Assembly: GCA_942491115.1 (NCBI GenBank)
Contig: CALNZV010000020.1
Location: forward strand, 744,001-808,000
Direction of reading: 5' to 3'
Source: CALNZV01 sp942491115
GTDB taxonomy: Bacteria; Desulfobacterota; Desulfobacteria; Desulfobacterales; UBA5852
Length of the DNA: 64,000 bases
The position numbers were made by a program, and so were the translations under genes. Each line of letters opens with the position of its first letter. Position 1 is the first letter of the stretch. The notes beneath the pieces are model-generated. The model had not been told where the DNA came from. It worked only from the letters and a program-made list of their open reading frames with translations, and ran no database searches. This document shows, piece by piece, positions 26,665-35,500 of this stretch.

Positions 26665-26850
26665 ATGTTCACCTTGGAATGATGGCGGTTATGTCATGCA
26701 TCGACCGTCGGGGACGGTGTCGAGGCAACTGGGTCAGACGTCAGCGGCAGGTGGTGTCAGACGGTTTTCAACCTTTGAACGGCTTGAAGATCGGCCCATT
26801 TCACGTCGTGGTGTACCCCCTGGATAACGTCTTGTGATTTCTAAAATTCC

Positions 26851-27138
26851 CTATTGACTACAACACTTTTTATACTTCTTACCGCTGCCGCATGGGCAGG
26901 GGTCGTTGCGCCCCACCTTCTCTTCGGAAATCTTTGTCTTCTGAGGATTCAGCAATATTTCCAAGTCTGTGACATCCTCAGGTTTATCGGGATCCAATTC
27001 AATTTGATAACTCCAATCGTTTTGGGAAAATACCAATTCCAATTCTGTCACTCTTTTCTTCGTTTGTACATTGACCATGGCCGGATTCTTCTCGGTACCC
27101 AATTTTGTCGTCTTTTTACCATCAAATATTTTACCCAT
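26851..27138 (-). CDS. SEC-C metal-binding motif protein
   Basis: A 95-residue protein ending in VGRNDPCPCGSGKKYKKCC, the SEC-C zinc-binding motif known from the SecA C terminus. It resembles the small PBPRA1643-type SWIM/SEC-C family with its MGKIFDGKKTTKLGT opening. The ATG at 27138 follows AAAGGGTGAAAAG. Upstream, TGTAAA occurs three times (about 27145-27175), possibly an operator. Likely cytoplasmic; function unknown. Confidence 0.8.
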   Translation of the reverse strand: MGKIFDGKKTTKLGTEKNPAMVNVQTKKRVTELELVFSQNDWSYQIELDPDKPEDVTDLEILLNPQKTKISEEKVGRNDPCPCGSGKKYKKCCSQ

Positions 27139-27856
27139 CTTTTCACCCTTTACATGGTTTACAGTTCATTTACAGCATCTTACCTGAGATCAGCGCAGTC
27201 ATTGATCTCTCAGGGTGCTCCGTCGCAGGATGGGTGTTCCTCGACATCCATCCAACCGGAGGAGTCCCATGAGATGTAAGGGGCCACCCCAACCTGGGTG
27301 AAGCCCATGTCCGGCAACCGGGCCGTACGATCCGCCGTAAGAATACCAGTCAAAGCGTTCACAACGCAAGTTCTCTCGCATCTCGAAAGCAATTTGCCCC
27401 CTTTAAACCCGGCGTCTGTCTCTTCTTTCATACCATTGGGCTGGAGCGATTCCTGGGGAGCCCAACCGATGATGGAAAACATCATATATTCTGAATGCCT
27501 CAATACCGCCCATGAACAACGACGGCATGATGCAGGGTGAGGACGCTTTTGGAAACAGCGTGGCGGCGTTCTCGGTCCGTTTTGTCGCGATGGATCCAAC
27601 GGGTACCGAACAGGGTTAACCCATCGACGGCAGAATCCTTTCACCCTCTGGAACCCCTTGATGCGGAGAGCCCGACGATCGAGTTGCTTTCATTCCCGGG
27701 GTGGCTTATGATTCACCATATAACCAACCGGATATCATTCCGAATTTCATTTGGTGGTCTCCTCGTTTCACCTCATCAACCAACCACCTGAAATCGGCAG
27801 CAGTTGGTACGTCTGCGCTTGTTGCCTTTCCCTTTGAAAAAGCGAGTTCACCCCCC
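27139..27856. other. 718-base stretch without a convincing gene
   Basis: All frames here look like chance by composition, with frequent rare residues and no recognisable motif. The best candidate is a minus-strand frame 27210-27485 (MMFSIIGWAPQESLQPNG at the start, 91 residues, weak GAGG site). It has a plausible amino-acid mix but no family I know. The region may hold decayed genes between the SEC-C and YkgJ genes. Confidence 0.3.
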
Positions 27857-28192
27857 ATGCAAAACCTGTGTGTGCGTTGCGGCGCTTGCTGCGCCTTCTA
27901 CAAGGTGTCTTTCGAGGGCTTGGAAGTCGACGATATGTCGGGTGGCGTCGTCCCGGTCTCTCTGACGGTCAAGATCTCGGCCTCGAGATCGGCCATGAGA
28001 GGGACGGAAAAAAATCCGATTCGTTGTGCCGCTCTTACCGGTAAGATCGGCCATTCGGTCTGCTGCTTGATATATGACCGCCGACCGACCACGTGCCGCC
28101 ATTTTCTCTCCACATGGGAACATGAGGTGGTGAATTCGCTTTGCGACAGAGCAAGGGCCTCCTACGGCCTCAATCCTCTGGGATGCTTTTGA
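27857..28192 (+). CDS. YkgJ-family cysteine-cluster protein
   Basis: A 111-residue metal-binding protein. It opens with CVRCGACCAFYKV and continues with IRCAALTG and SVCCLIYDRRPTTCRHF, the Cys-rich pattern of the YkgJ (UPF0153) family, thought to bind zinc or an Fe-S cluster. The ATG at 27857 sits just before the first Cys motif; upstream residues in the same frame are not conserved. It lies just upstream of a GNAT gene in the same direction. Confidence 0.8.
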   Translation: MQNLCVRCGACCAFYKVSFEGLEVDDMSGGVVPVSLTVKISASRSAMRGTEKNPIRCAALTGKIGHSVCCLIYDRRPTTCRHFLSTWEHEVVNSLCDRARASYGLNPLGCF

Positions 28193-28227
28193 TCGAATCC
28201 GCTAGGAATTGGAAAGCGACGGTAGCT

Positions 28228-28695
28228 ATGGGACAGCAGGAACGCCGGTATGTAGAGGGTTTCTACCGACGGTACGAAGGGCGGGTTGCCATCAGTGTTG
28301 GCTATTCCCAGGAGATGGCGGAACTTTTTCCCTTCGTTCTGGAGGACAGCCAGGGGAAGGCACTGGGCATCGTCGCCATGGCGGCACTGACGAACGAAGA
28401 GATGAACACCGTTCACATCTTTCACTTCAGCGTGTTCAGGCAATGGCGCGGCAATGGCGGCAGAATGCTCAGACAGCTTTGTCAAACCGCTGATCGGCTG
28501 AACGTCATATTGAGCCTGTCCCCCATACCCTCCCCCAACGGAAATGACGGCCTGTTGGATCACCAACAACTCATCGCGTGGTATCGCAAATACGGATTCA
28601 AAGGCCATTCGCTCCTCTGCCGCCCGCCTCAGATCAGCGGGTCAGGGGATGAACATCCCGTCGACCACCACCGGGACATGCCTTCCGTCTGGTAA
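28228..28695 (+). CDS. GNAT-like acetyltransferase, divergent
   Basis: A 155-residue protein with GNAT-like features: ALGIVAMAALTNEEMNTVHIFHF as the core strands, QWRGNGGRMLRQL as a weak acetyl-CoA loop and IAWYRKYGF near the C terminus. The start is uncertain; an ATG at 28183 overlaps the YkgJ gene and the ATG at 28228 is conservative. The last 25 residues (His/Asp-rich) are probably not part of the fold. Substrate unknown. Confidence 0.6.
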   Translation: MGQQERRYVEGFYRRYEGRVAISVGYSQEMAELFPFVLEDSQGKALGIVAMAALTNEEMNTVHIFHFSVFRQWRGNGGRMLRQLCQTADRLNVILSLSPIPSPNGNDGLLDHQQLIAWYRKYGFKGHSLLCRPPQISGSGDEHPVDHHRDMPSVW

Positions 28696-28847
28696 CCCCT
28701 TCTGACCCTTTCCCCCAATATCTCACCCACCGGAATGCCCCCTTCCGATCCGTCACCATCGTCAGCTTCGGGTTGAACCCCGGGGCCGGATATCGTAAAC
28801 TTTGAAACCGATTCAACGGCGGCATGCAATGATGGAGACACCCTGAC

Positions 28848-30800
28848 ATGGACCCAATCCGAACCGTTTGCGCCCGCGACTGCTACGACAGTTGCGGTTT
28901 GATTCTTCCTCAGACAAAGGGGGGGGTCATGGCTCCCCTGTCCGGGGATCCCACCCATCCCATCACCCGAGGGTTCACCTGCCCCCGCGGCCGAAAGGAT
29001 CACAAGCGTATTCTCAACAACCGCGTTCACCAGCCCCACCTCAGACGAGCCGGGGTTCTGGAGGCCGGGAACTGGCCGTCAACCTTAGACGCGGTGAGGG
29101 GGCAGTTGCAGAACGTATTGGATGCCTGGGGCCCGGAAAGCGTCCTTTTTCTCAATTATGCCGGAAATCTGGGGCTGTTGGCCAGCTGCTGGCCCGAGCG
29201 CCTCTGGAACGCCATCGGTGCCTGCCGAACGGATGGATCGGTCTGCAGCAGATCCGGTCATCGGGCTTTAGCCCTCCACTATGGTCGAAGCTACGGGCTG
29301 GCCCCGGACCAACTCCTGGAATCGGATCTGATCGTCTTCTGGGGGTTTAATGCGGTTGTCAGCTCACCCCACATCTGGAATCTGGCCACTGCCGTTCGCA
29401 GCGCCCATGGGGTTCCCATCGTCGTGGTCGATCCGCGTCGCAGCGAGACCGCCAGTCGGGCCGACCTTTGGGTGTCTCCCAAACCGGGCAGCGACGTGGC
29501 ATTGGCCTATGGTGTGGTTCGCCACCTGATGCACTACGGCGGTGCCGATTTATCTTTCCTTTCCCGATACTGCACGGGTGTCGACCGCCTTGAAAGCGCC
29601 GCCGGCGAATGGCCCTTGAACCGGGTGGCGGAGGTGACCGGCGTTAGGGTCTCCCAGATCGAGCAGTTAGCCGGCCACTACCGCTCCTCCAAACACAGTG
29701 CCACCATGATCGGCATCGGGTTGCAAAAACAGGATCATGGCGCCGACGCCGTCAGGGCGATCGGTTTCGTCCCTGCAGTGATGGGACGCCACCGGGGCTT
29801 TTTTTACGGCAACGGTTCCGCATACGCCGTCGACCGGGATCTTATCGCAGGACGGACCCATGTGGGCGATATGCCCGTCACCTCCCAGGTGGAGTTGGCG
29901 GAGCGGATGTCCCGGGGAGACTTTAAATTTGTCTTCGTGAGCTGTCACAATCCCGCCCTTACCCTTCCGGGCGCCCATTTAATTCAAGAGGGTTTTCAGA
30001 GGGATGACGTGTTTGTCGTCGTTCACGAGACCCATTGGACCAAAACCGCGAAAATGGCGGACGCCGTTCTTCCCGCCCCCTCCCACTTTGAAAAAAAGGA
30101 TGTGGTCATCCCCTGGGGACACCCCTTTGTCCAGCTAATGCCGGTGGCGGTGCCCCCGTCGGTCGACTGCCGATCCGAGGTGGAACTGGTTATCGAGTTG
30201 GGTAAGCGGCTCGGGCTCGATATGGATTGGCTCTACGAAGACCCATGGCAGGTGATGGAGATGGCCATGACAGGGGCTTTCGAGGACGGTGAGTTCAAAG
30301 ACCTCGTAGCCGGTCGTCGGCTTCGCCTGAGGAGCCGGCCGGAGGACAGCTACGATACGCCGACCGGCACGATCGAATTCATCCCGACACGACTTCCGGA
30401 AGGCGTGACGCCTCTGCCGACACAGTCGGTCCTGGCGGAAACGACGGGGACGTTTCAATTGATCGGCAGCGCCCTGCCCCATTACACCCACACCCAGTTC
30501 CAAGAGGTTTACGGAGCGATTCCCAGCCGTGTGCTCATGCATCCCGAAGACGCTGATCGCCTGACGGTCATGGATGGCGAATGGGTTTCCATTGGCAATG
30601 CTCTGGGGGAGTTGACCGTTCAGGTGACCGTGAGTGACAGCGTTCCCAAGGGCGTCTTGTGGTCCCCCCGCCAATCGGAGGACCCCTACGGCCGGGCGAT
30701 GAACAGCTTGTCGGACACCACACCCCAGGTACTGGGGGGCGGGCCCCGGTTCAACGCCACTCGCGTTTCGGTTCGGCGGCAACCCGGGGGCCGTTCATAA
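28848..30800 (+). CDS. Molybdopterin oxidoreductase, stand-alone
   Basis: A 650-residue Mo/W-bis-MGD enzyme. The N-terminal [4Fe-4S] Cys are in CARDCYDSC and FTCPRGR. The MGD domains include LIVFWGFNAVVSSPH, VVVDPRRSETA and a C-terminal dinucleotide-binding domain ending near residue 640. There is no Tat signal, so it is cytoplasmic. No electron-transfer subunit is adjacent on the same strand, unlike most such enzymes. The ATG at 28848 has GGAG 9 bases upstream. The substrate cannot be predicted; formate dehydrogenase-like or thiosulfate/polysulfide-type reduction are possibilities. Confidence 0.85.
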   Translation: MDPIRTVCARDCYDSCGLILPQTKGGVMAPLSGDPTHPITRGFTCPRGRKDHKRILNNRVHQPHLRRAGVLEAGNWPSTLDAVRGQLQNVLDAWGPESVLFLNYAGNLGLLASCWPERLWNAIGACRTDGSVCSRSGHRALALHYGRSYGLAPDQLLESDLIVFWGFNAVVSSPHIWNLATAVRSAHGVPIVVVDPRRSETASRADLWVSPKPGSDVALAYGVVRHLMHYGGADLSFLSRYCTGVDRLESAAGEWPLNRVAEVTGVRVSQIEQLAGHYRSSKHSATMIGIGLQKQDHGADAVRAIGFVPAVMGRHRGFFYGNGSAYAVDRDLIAGRTHVGDMPVTSQVELAERMSRGDFKFVFVSCHNPALTLPGAHLIQEGFQRDDVFVVVHETHWTKTAKMADAVLPAPSHFEKKDVVIPWGHPFVQLMPVAVPPSVDCRSEVELVIELGKRLGLDMDWLYEDPWQVMEMAMTGAFEDGEFKDLVAGRRLRLRSRPEDSYDTPTGTIEFIPTRLPEGVTPLPTQSVLAETTGTFQLIGSALPHYTHTQFQEVYGAIPSRVLMHPEDADRLTVMDGEWVSIGNALGELTVQVTVSDSVPKGVLWSPRQSEDPYGRAMNSLSDTTPQVLGGGPRFNATRVSVRRQPGGRS

Positions 30801-30825
30801 CGGTAGAAAAATCACCGCCTGCACG

Positions 30826-31218
30826 ATGAACGATTCGGTCAGAAAACTGTTGGATTCGGCTCCGGTATCCGGCCAAGGAGCCTATGCCTGGCGCGAAGAG
30901 GACCTGCCCAGGGTCATCCAAACCCTTGAAAAGGGGGGAGTTGCCGTTATAGGGGGAGAGGTGTGGGCCATTGACGGTCACAACATTATTGCGGCCATAC
31001 CAAGGATCGACGGGCCCACGCGCCAGTATGGGTGGAGCTTCCCCCCCAAAGCCCCGGCCATGCCCTGGGAACGCTATGCCAGCAAGTCAGGACGTCAGTC
31101 CCTCGAGGCTGCCAATCGCCTCACCCGTTGCTCGGACATTCATCCGGCCGTCCGGGAACGGCTGGTGGTTCATCTCTATTTCCTATCCGAATCCGAATAC
31201 CGGCAGTGTCACGGATGA
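30826..31218 (+). CDS. Conserved-looking hypothetical protein
   Basis: A 130-residue soluble protein starting MNDSVRKLLDSAPVSGQGAY. It contains a strand-rich segment (GGVAVIGGEVWAIDGHNI) followed by a Trp/Pro-rich stretch and a helical C terminus (ERLVVHLYFLSESEY). It lies 25 bases after the molybdopterin enzyme gene in the same direction and is probably cotranscribed. I do not recognise the family; the fold pattern is vaguely like small immunity or regulatory proteins. Confidence 0.55.
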   Translation: MNDSVRKLLDSAPVSGQGAYAWREEDLPRVIQTLEKGGVAVIGGEVWAIDGHNIIAAIPRIDGPTRQYGWSFPPKAPAMPWERYASKSGRQSLEAANRLTRCSDIHPAVRERLVVHLYFLSESEYRQCHG

Positions 31219-31284
31219 CGGCCCTCATCGACGCCTGACCGTCTCATCCATTGGCGGGGGGGCATTGGCGAAGGAAGCCGGCGA

Positions 31285-32049
31285 CTATTTACGATTGTCG
31301 TATGCCCGGATCCGCCTGGACAACAGCTTGGCGCAGGTGGGGCAGTAGGTGTGGTGCTCTTTCAGATCGGGATGGGGGGTCACCCGGTCGTGGATATGCT
31401 CGAGGAAGCGCGGCGTGGCGAAAAGACTGCCACAACCCTCGCATCGCTGAAGTGGATGGCGCCCGATCACTTCGTCGCGGATGCTGATGGTGCGGACATT
31501 CCCAATGTCTTCCATCTGGATGGCGTTGGTGGGGCAGATATTGGCGCAGGTCCCGCAGCCGACGCAACGCCCCTCCACAGGCACGACGTGTTCATGCCCG
31601 TCACGCGTCGTCATCTCGAGGGCACCCGGCCCGACGATCTCTTTACAGACGCGGATACACAGACGACACCGGATACAGCCGTCGGGGCGGGGACCAAGAT
31701 CGATCCCATAGGTCTCGGCCAGGGCTCGGATACTGTCGGACTGGGGGGCCATCGCCAATAGCTTGCGGAAGGCCTGAACCCGGGCGTTATCCACCCGCTC
31801 ACCGGTAGTGCGGACCTTCATGCCCTCCCTTGCCTTCAGCACACAGGAGAGCATGACCATCTGCCGACCGGTCCGGCTTCTGACTTCGACAGCGCAGATC
31901 CTGCAGGACCCTGACGGTTTGACGGCCGGATGGTAGCAGAGGGTGGGGATGGAGATGCCGTTTTTCCTGGCGGTCTCCAGCACCGTCATGCCGTTTTCGG
32001 CGTACAGGGTCTTGTCGTCGATGGTGAGGGTGATGCGCTTTGGGTCCAT
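31285..32049 (-). CDS. 2Fe-2S / 2[4Fe-4S] iron-sulfur protein with C-terminal Cys4 module
   Basis: A 254-residue electron carrier. Domains in order: a NuoG-like [2Fe-2S] domain (C38, C49, C52, C69), a helical linker that lacks NuoG's His/Cys3 cluster site, a two-cluster ferredoxin (C124-C134 and C161-C171) and a C-terminal Cys4 module (C202, C205, C235, C238). The start at 32049 gives the usual ferredoxin opening; a TTG at 32073 overlaps the upstream stop and is an alternative. It is the last gene of the redox operon running 37588 to 31285. It likely connects the NAD(P)H module to the catalytic subunit. Confidence 0.82.
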   Translation of the reverse strand: MDPKRITLTIDDKTLYAENGMTVLETARKNGISIPTLCYHPAVKPSGSCRICAVEVRSRTGRQMVMLSCVLKAREGMKVRTTGERVDNARVQAFRKLLAMAPQSDSIRALAETYGIDLGPRPDGCIRCRLCIRVCKEIVGPGALEMTTRDGHEHVVPVEGRCVGCGTCANICPTNAIQMEDIGNVRTISIRDEVIGRHPLQRCEGCGSLFATPRFLEHIHDRVTPHPDLKEHHTYCPTCAKLLSRRIRAYDNRK

Positions 32050-32069
32050 AGTGTTATCCAGGGCCAGCC

Positions 32070-32519
32070 TCAATCCCTGACAGCGTCATGGAGGTCGGCC
32101 AGATAGTGGTTCAGAGTGTCCAATTCGGTTTCGAGAAGTGCCGCATAGTAACGGGCCAGTTGCAGGCCGGAGACGACATCCACCAGGGCATCGCCGTCCA
32201 TGACCGTTAAGAATCCTGGGGCACCCCTCACCAGAAGCGCCAGCCCTTCCCGGCACCCGGCTTTCCGGTCGATGGTGACGGGTGCCGCCGCCAGGGATCC
32301 GATGGCAGACGTCACAGTGCCCTCGGTAACGCCGGCTCCCAGGCCGTTGACGATATCGGCCCCGGTGACCAGCCCCACAATACCGCGGTCCCCCCGCACC
32401 ACCAGCAAACGGACACCTTCCCGGCTCATCGACCGGATCCCATCGAGAAGATTCGCATCGTCGGCTATCTCTGAATAGGGTTCCCGGCATTCCTCCAGTA
32501 TCTCACCGATGGTCGACAT
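32070..32519 (-). CDS. CBS-domain protein
   Basis: A 149-residue protein built of two CBS motifs (around SREGVRLLVVRGDRGIVGLVTG and RGAPGFLTVMDGDALVDVVSG), which usually bind adenine nucleotides or SAM as a regulatory switch. The ATG at 32519 is chosen because homology starts there; the longer upstream frame is junk overlapping neighbours. It sits inside the redox operon, 9 bases after the 73-residue gene. It may sense cell energy state and control the complex, which is inference. Confidence 0.75.
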   Translation of the reverse strand: MSTIGEILEECREPYSEIADDANLLDGIRSMSREGVRLLVVRGDRGIVGLVTGADIVNGLGAGVTEGTVTSAIGSLAAAPVTIDRKAGCREGLALLVRGAPGFLTVMDGDALVDVVSGLQLARYYAALLETELDTLNHYLADLHDAVRD

Positions 32520-32527
32520 GGTCGGAT

Positions 32528-32749
32528 CTATTCGGACGGGCTGCCCAAAGGCCTGAGGCAGTCCTGGGGCAGGCGGTGGGTTCCCATATCCTCGAGGCTC
32601 ACCTCGACCAGTGCATCCGGGTCGTTGATGGCCGAATCCGGATCCGTGACGATGCCGTGAAGCCCCACAAAAGCATCCATGTAACCGGCCCAGCTTTCGT
32701 CTTCCGATTTTCGAAACACTTCGACTTTCTGCCCCCTGCGATACACCAT
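32528..32749 (-). CDS. 73-residue SH3-like small protein in redox operon
   Basis: A small soluble protein (MVYRRGQKVEVFRKSEDES..., 73 residues) with alternating hydrophobic strands that suggest an SH3-like barrel. The ATG at 32749 has a strong AGGAGG site 9 bases upstream, good evidence that it is translated. It lies between the GltD-like fusion gene and the CBS gene, 46 and 8 bases away. Function unknown; an assembly or regulatory subunit is possible. Confidence 0.65.
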   Translation of the reverse strand: MVYRRGQKVEVFRKSEDESWAGYMDAFVGLHGIVTDPDSAINDPDALVEVSLEDMGTHRLPQDCLRPLGSPSE

Positions 32750-32795
32750 GATTCGGCCCTCCTGGCATTCGGGTGCTCGGGGTTGGAAGGAAATA

Positions 32796-34937
32796 CTACA
32801 TGACCTCCGCAGCGGCTTTCCGGGAACAGACGTCACAGAGGGGTCGACTGCCGGTAACGGCGCTCACGGTATGGGTGCGCTTGCGAACGTATTCGAGATA
32901 GCGGAAAGGGCCCAGGTTGGTGCCGCAGTCCTCACAGACGATGATCTTCTGACGGTTCAACACCGTGCCGCAGAGAGACAGAACCCGATCCCCGTCCCTG
33001 TCATCCATCTCCATGGCGCCGGTCGGGCAATTGGCCGCACAAGCCCCGCAGAGGATGCACCGCTCTGCCGTCACCCGGAAATCCGTTTCGACCGGATGAT
33101 CGAAGTCGAAATACCCCATCTCGAGGGCATTGACCTTCATCTTGTCCCTGCAGATTTCCACGCAGCGGCCGCAGCGAAGACAGACGTCACACCGGAGGCA
33201 CCGCCCCGCCTCCTCCCGGACATCCGCCTCCCCATAGCCCAGTTCCACCTGCTGAAAGGTGGTTCGCCGCCGGTCGATGTTCAACAGCGGCATCTCGGGT
33301 CGCTTGGCGGTCATCTTCTGGGTCGCCGTCAGTTCACCGAAGGGGACGCGCCGCCGCCGCACCGGAACCGGGGGCATCTCCGGCTGAGGGATTCCTGAGA
33401 GATAACGATGAATGGCATCGGCCCCACGCTTTCCCCCGCCGATGGCCTCAATCACGGTGGCCGGACCAGTAACGGCGTCGCCGGCGGCAAATACGCCCTC
33501 AACGGAGGTCTCCATACTGACCATGTTGGCCTGAATGGTGCGGCGCCGGGTCCAATCGAGACCATCGATGCCGGCCAAGCAGTCCGCATCCACCTTTTGT
33601 CCGATGGCCGATATGATGCAATCGGCCTCCATTAGAAAGTCGCTGTTCTCCACGGGCACCGGTCGCATCCGTGTGCCGTCGTCGGTCGCTACAAGCTCCG
33701 CCCGAAGGCACAAAAGCCCATCGATACGCCCGTTCCCCCCAACGACTTTTTCCGGGATCGTGAGAAATTGGAGATGGATGCCTTCCTCTTCAGCCTGTTC
33801 GACCTCTTCCTCGTCGGCGGGCATTTCATGGCGGGTCCGCCGGTAAGCGAGGGTGACGGCCCGTGACCCCAGGCGCAGTGAGGTCCGGGCCGCATCGATG
33901 GCCACATTGCCGCCTCCGATGACGATTACCCGCTGCCCCGGGGATTCCCGGCGACCGAGAGCCACTTCCCGCAGAAAATCGACCGCCTCGAGCACTTGGG
34001 GAAAGTCGGATTCGCCCGGAATGCCAAGCTTGAACGCTTGGTGGGCGCCAACGGCGATGAAAAAGGCATCGAAACCGTCCGCCTTTAAGTCATCCACGGT
34101 CACATCGGCCCCGAAACGGGTGTTGAAGCGAAATGCCACTCCCAACTCCCTCAACATACCCACTTCCCGGTCGATCACCTCCCTGGGTAGACGGTAGCGG
34201 GGAATGCCCAGTAGGATCATCCCTCCGGCACTGGGCTGGGCCTCGAGAACGGTCACAGGATAACCTTTCAAGGCCAGGTAGTAGGCGGCGCTCAAGCCTG
34301 CCGGACCGGCACCGACGACACAAACCGACCGACCCTTGTCGGACTCCTTTTCGGGATTCTGGTAGGCGCCGGAGGACAGGGCCCGTTCGGCGGCAAACGC
34401 CTTCAGAAACTTGATGGAAACCGGAGAGTCGATGCGCCCCCGGACACACATGAACTCGCAGGGTCGGGTGCACACCAGGCCGCACACCCAGGGGAAGGGG
34501 TTGTCCTGGCGAATGACTTCTATGGCCTCGGCGTCCCGGCCCTCACCGATCAGTGACACGTAGGTCGGCACGTCGATCCCGGCCGGACAGGTCATCTGGC
34601 AGGGGGCCGGCGACAGGATGACACAAGCCCCGGATGCACAGTTGTGAGAGTCGATGTGGCTCTGAAACACCTCCCGATGGGCCGAGAGGTCCGTCAGGAT
34701 CCGATGGCCCGTCTCCCGGCAGGCAGCCTCGGCGCCGTCGGAGATCAACTCCTCGGCAAGGGCCTCGATGACCGCCAGATGGCGTCCACCGGCACGCCCC
34801 CATGCCACCTCTTCTAAAAGCTGGAGGGCTTCTTCAGCCCGACGCCGGCTTTTGGGCTCTCGAAGCGCACCGGCATCGATGGTTGACGCCAAGTCGACCA
34901 GCAGGTCGTTGACGGGGCAGGATTTATCGCTCATCAT
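32796..34937 (-). CDS. NuoF-tail/GltD/ferredoxin fusion FAD oxidoreductase
   Basis: A 713-residue flavoprotein that would move electrons between NAD(P)H and Fe-S partners. In order: a segment like the NuoF C-terminal Fe-S domain (residues 30-105, partly degenerate); the GltD Fe-S motif (CQMTCPAGID, VCGLVCTRPCEFMC); the FAD and NAD(P) Rossmann folds (VVGAGPAGLSAAYYLA, VIGGGNVAIDAA); then a two-cluster ferredoxin and a C-terminal Cys4 module (C668, C671, C701, C704). The same ferredoxin-Cys4 tail occurs in the protein at 31285. It resembles NfnB-type subunits of bifurcating enzymes. Confidence 0.85.
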   Translation of the reverse strand: MMSDKSCPVNDLLVDLASTIDAGALREPKSRRRAEEALQLLEEVAWGRAGGRHLAVIEALAEELISDGAEAACRETGHRILTDLSAHREVFQSHIDSHNCASGACVILSPAPCQMTCPAGIDVPTYVSLIGEGRDAEAIEVIRQDNPFPWVCGLVCTRPCEFMCVRGRIDSPVSIKFLKAFAAERALSSGAYQNPEKESDKGRSVCVVGAGPAGLSAAYYLALKGYPVTVLEAQPSAGGMILLGIPRYRLPREVIDREVGMLRELGVAFRFNTRFGADVTVDDLKADGFDAFFIAVGAHQAFKLGIPGESDFPQVLEAVDFLREVALGRRESPGQRVIVIGGGNVAIDAARTSLRLGSRAVTLAYRRTRHEMPADEEEVEQAEEEGIHLQFLTIPEKVVGGNGRIDGLLCLRAELVATDDGTRMRPVPVENSDFLMEADCIISAIGQKVDADCLAGIDGLDWTRRRTIQANMVSMETSVEGVFAAGDAVTGPATVIEAIGGGKRGADAIHRYLSGIPQPEMPPVPVRRRRVPFGELTATQKMTAKRPEMPLLNIDRRRTTFQQVELGYGEADVREEAGRCLRCDVCLRCGRCVEICRDKMKVNALEMGYFDFDHPVETDFRVTAERCILCGACAANCPTGAMEMDDRDGDRVLSLCGTVLNRQKIIVCEDCGTNLGPFRYLEYVRKRTHTVSAVTGSRPLCDVCSRKAAAEVM

Positions 34938-34966
34938 TCTTTGACCTCCACGGGGGGACCCACACT

Positions 34967-35485
34967 TCAGGAGGTACGGATATCCAGGGCGGCAACCGCC
35001 GATGCATGCCGCTTCTTGCGGACCGCCACGATCTCATCGACATTTTCCCCGAACTCCAGGCAGTGGGTGGTGCATACCGTCACGCAGGCGGGCTTGAGAC
35101 CCTGATCCACCCGGTCCATACAGTAATCACATTTCACCGCTTTTCCGGTCTCCGGATTCCACTGGGGAGCCCCCCAGGGGCAAGCAGTGATACAGGCCTT
35201 GCAGCCGACGCAGATGTCGACATCCACGAAAACGATACCGTCCTTTGCCCGCTTCTGCATGGCTCCCGTCGGGCAGGCAGCCACGCACCACGGGTCTTCG
35301 CAATGGAAGCACGGCATGAAGACGAAGGAGGCCTTGGGGAGACCGCCCACGAATTTAGGGCCCACCGGAATGATCTGGCTGATTTTCGGACCGACCGGCA
35401 GGTTCTTGTTGCTCTTGCACTGAATGGTGCAGGTGTTGCAGCCAATGCACTTCTTGGTATCCTGGAACAGGTAATACTTGCTCAT
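34967..35485 (-). CDS. Four-cluster ferredoxin subunit (DmsB/PhsB-type)
   Basis: A 172-residue polyferredoxin with four Cys groups: CIGCNTCTIQC, CFHCEDPWCVAAC, CVGCKACITAC and CDYC. This is the usual electron-transfer partner of PsrA/PhsA/DmsA-type Mo enzymes. It has no signal peptide. It lies 16 bases after the catalytic subunit and 30 bases before the flavoprotein. No membrane anchor (PsrC/NrfD-like) is encoded in the operon, so the complex is probably soluble. Confidence 0.9.
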   Translation of the reverse strand: MSKYYLFQDTKKCIGCNTCTIQCKSNKNLPVGPKISQIIPVGPKFVGGLPKASFVFMPCFHCEDPWCVAACPTGAMQKRAKDGIVFVDVDICVGCKACITACPWGAPQWNPETGKAVKCDYCMDRVDQGLKPACVTVCTTHCLEFGENVDEIVAVRKKRHASAVAALDIRTS

Positions 35486-35500
35486 TGTTTTCCTCCGGTC

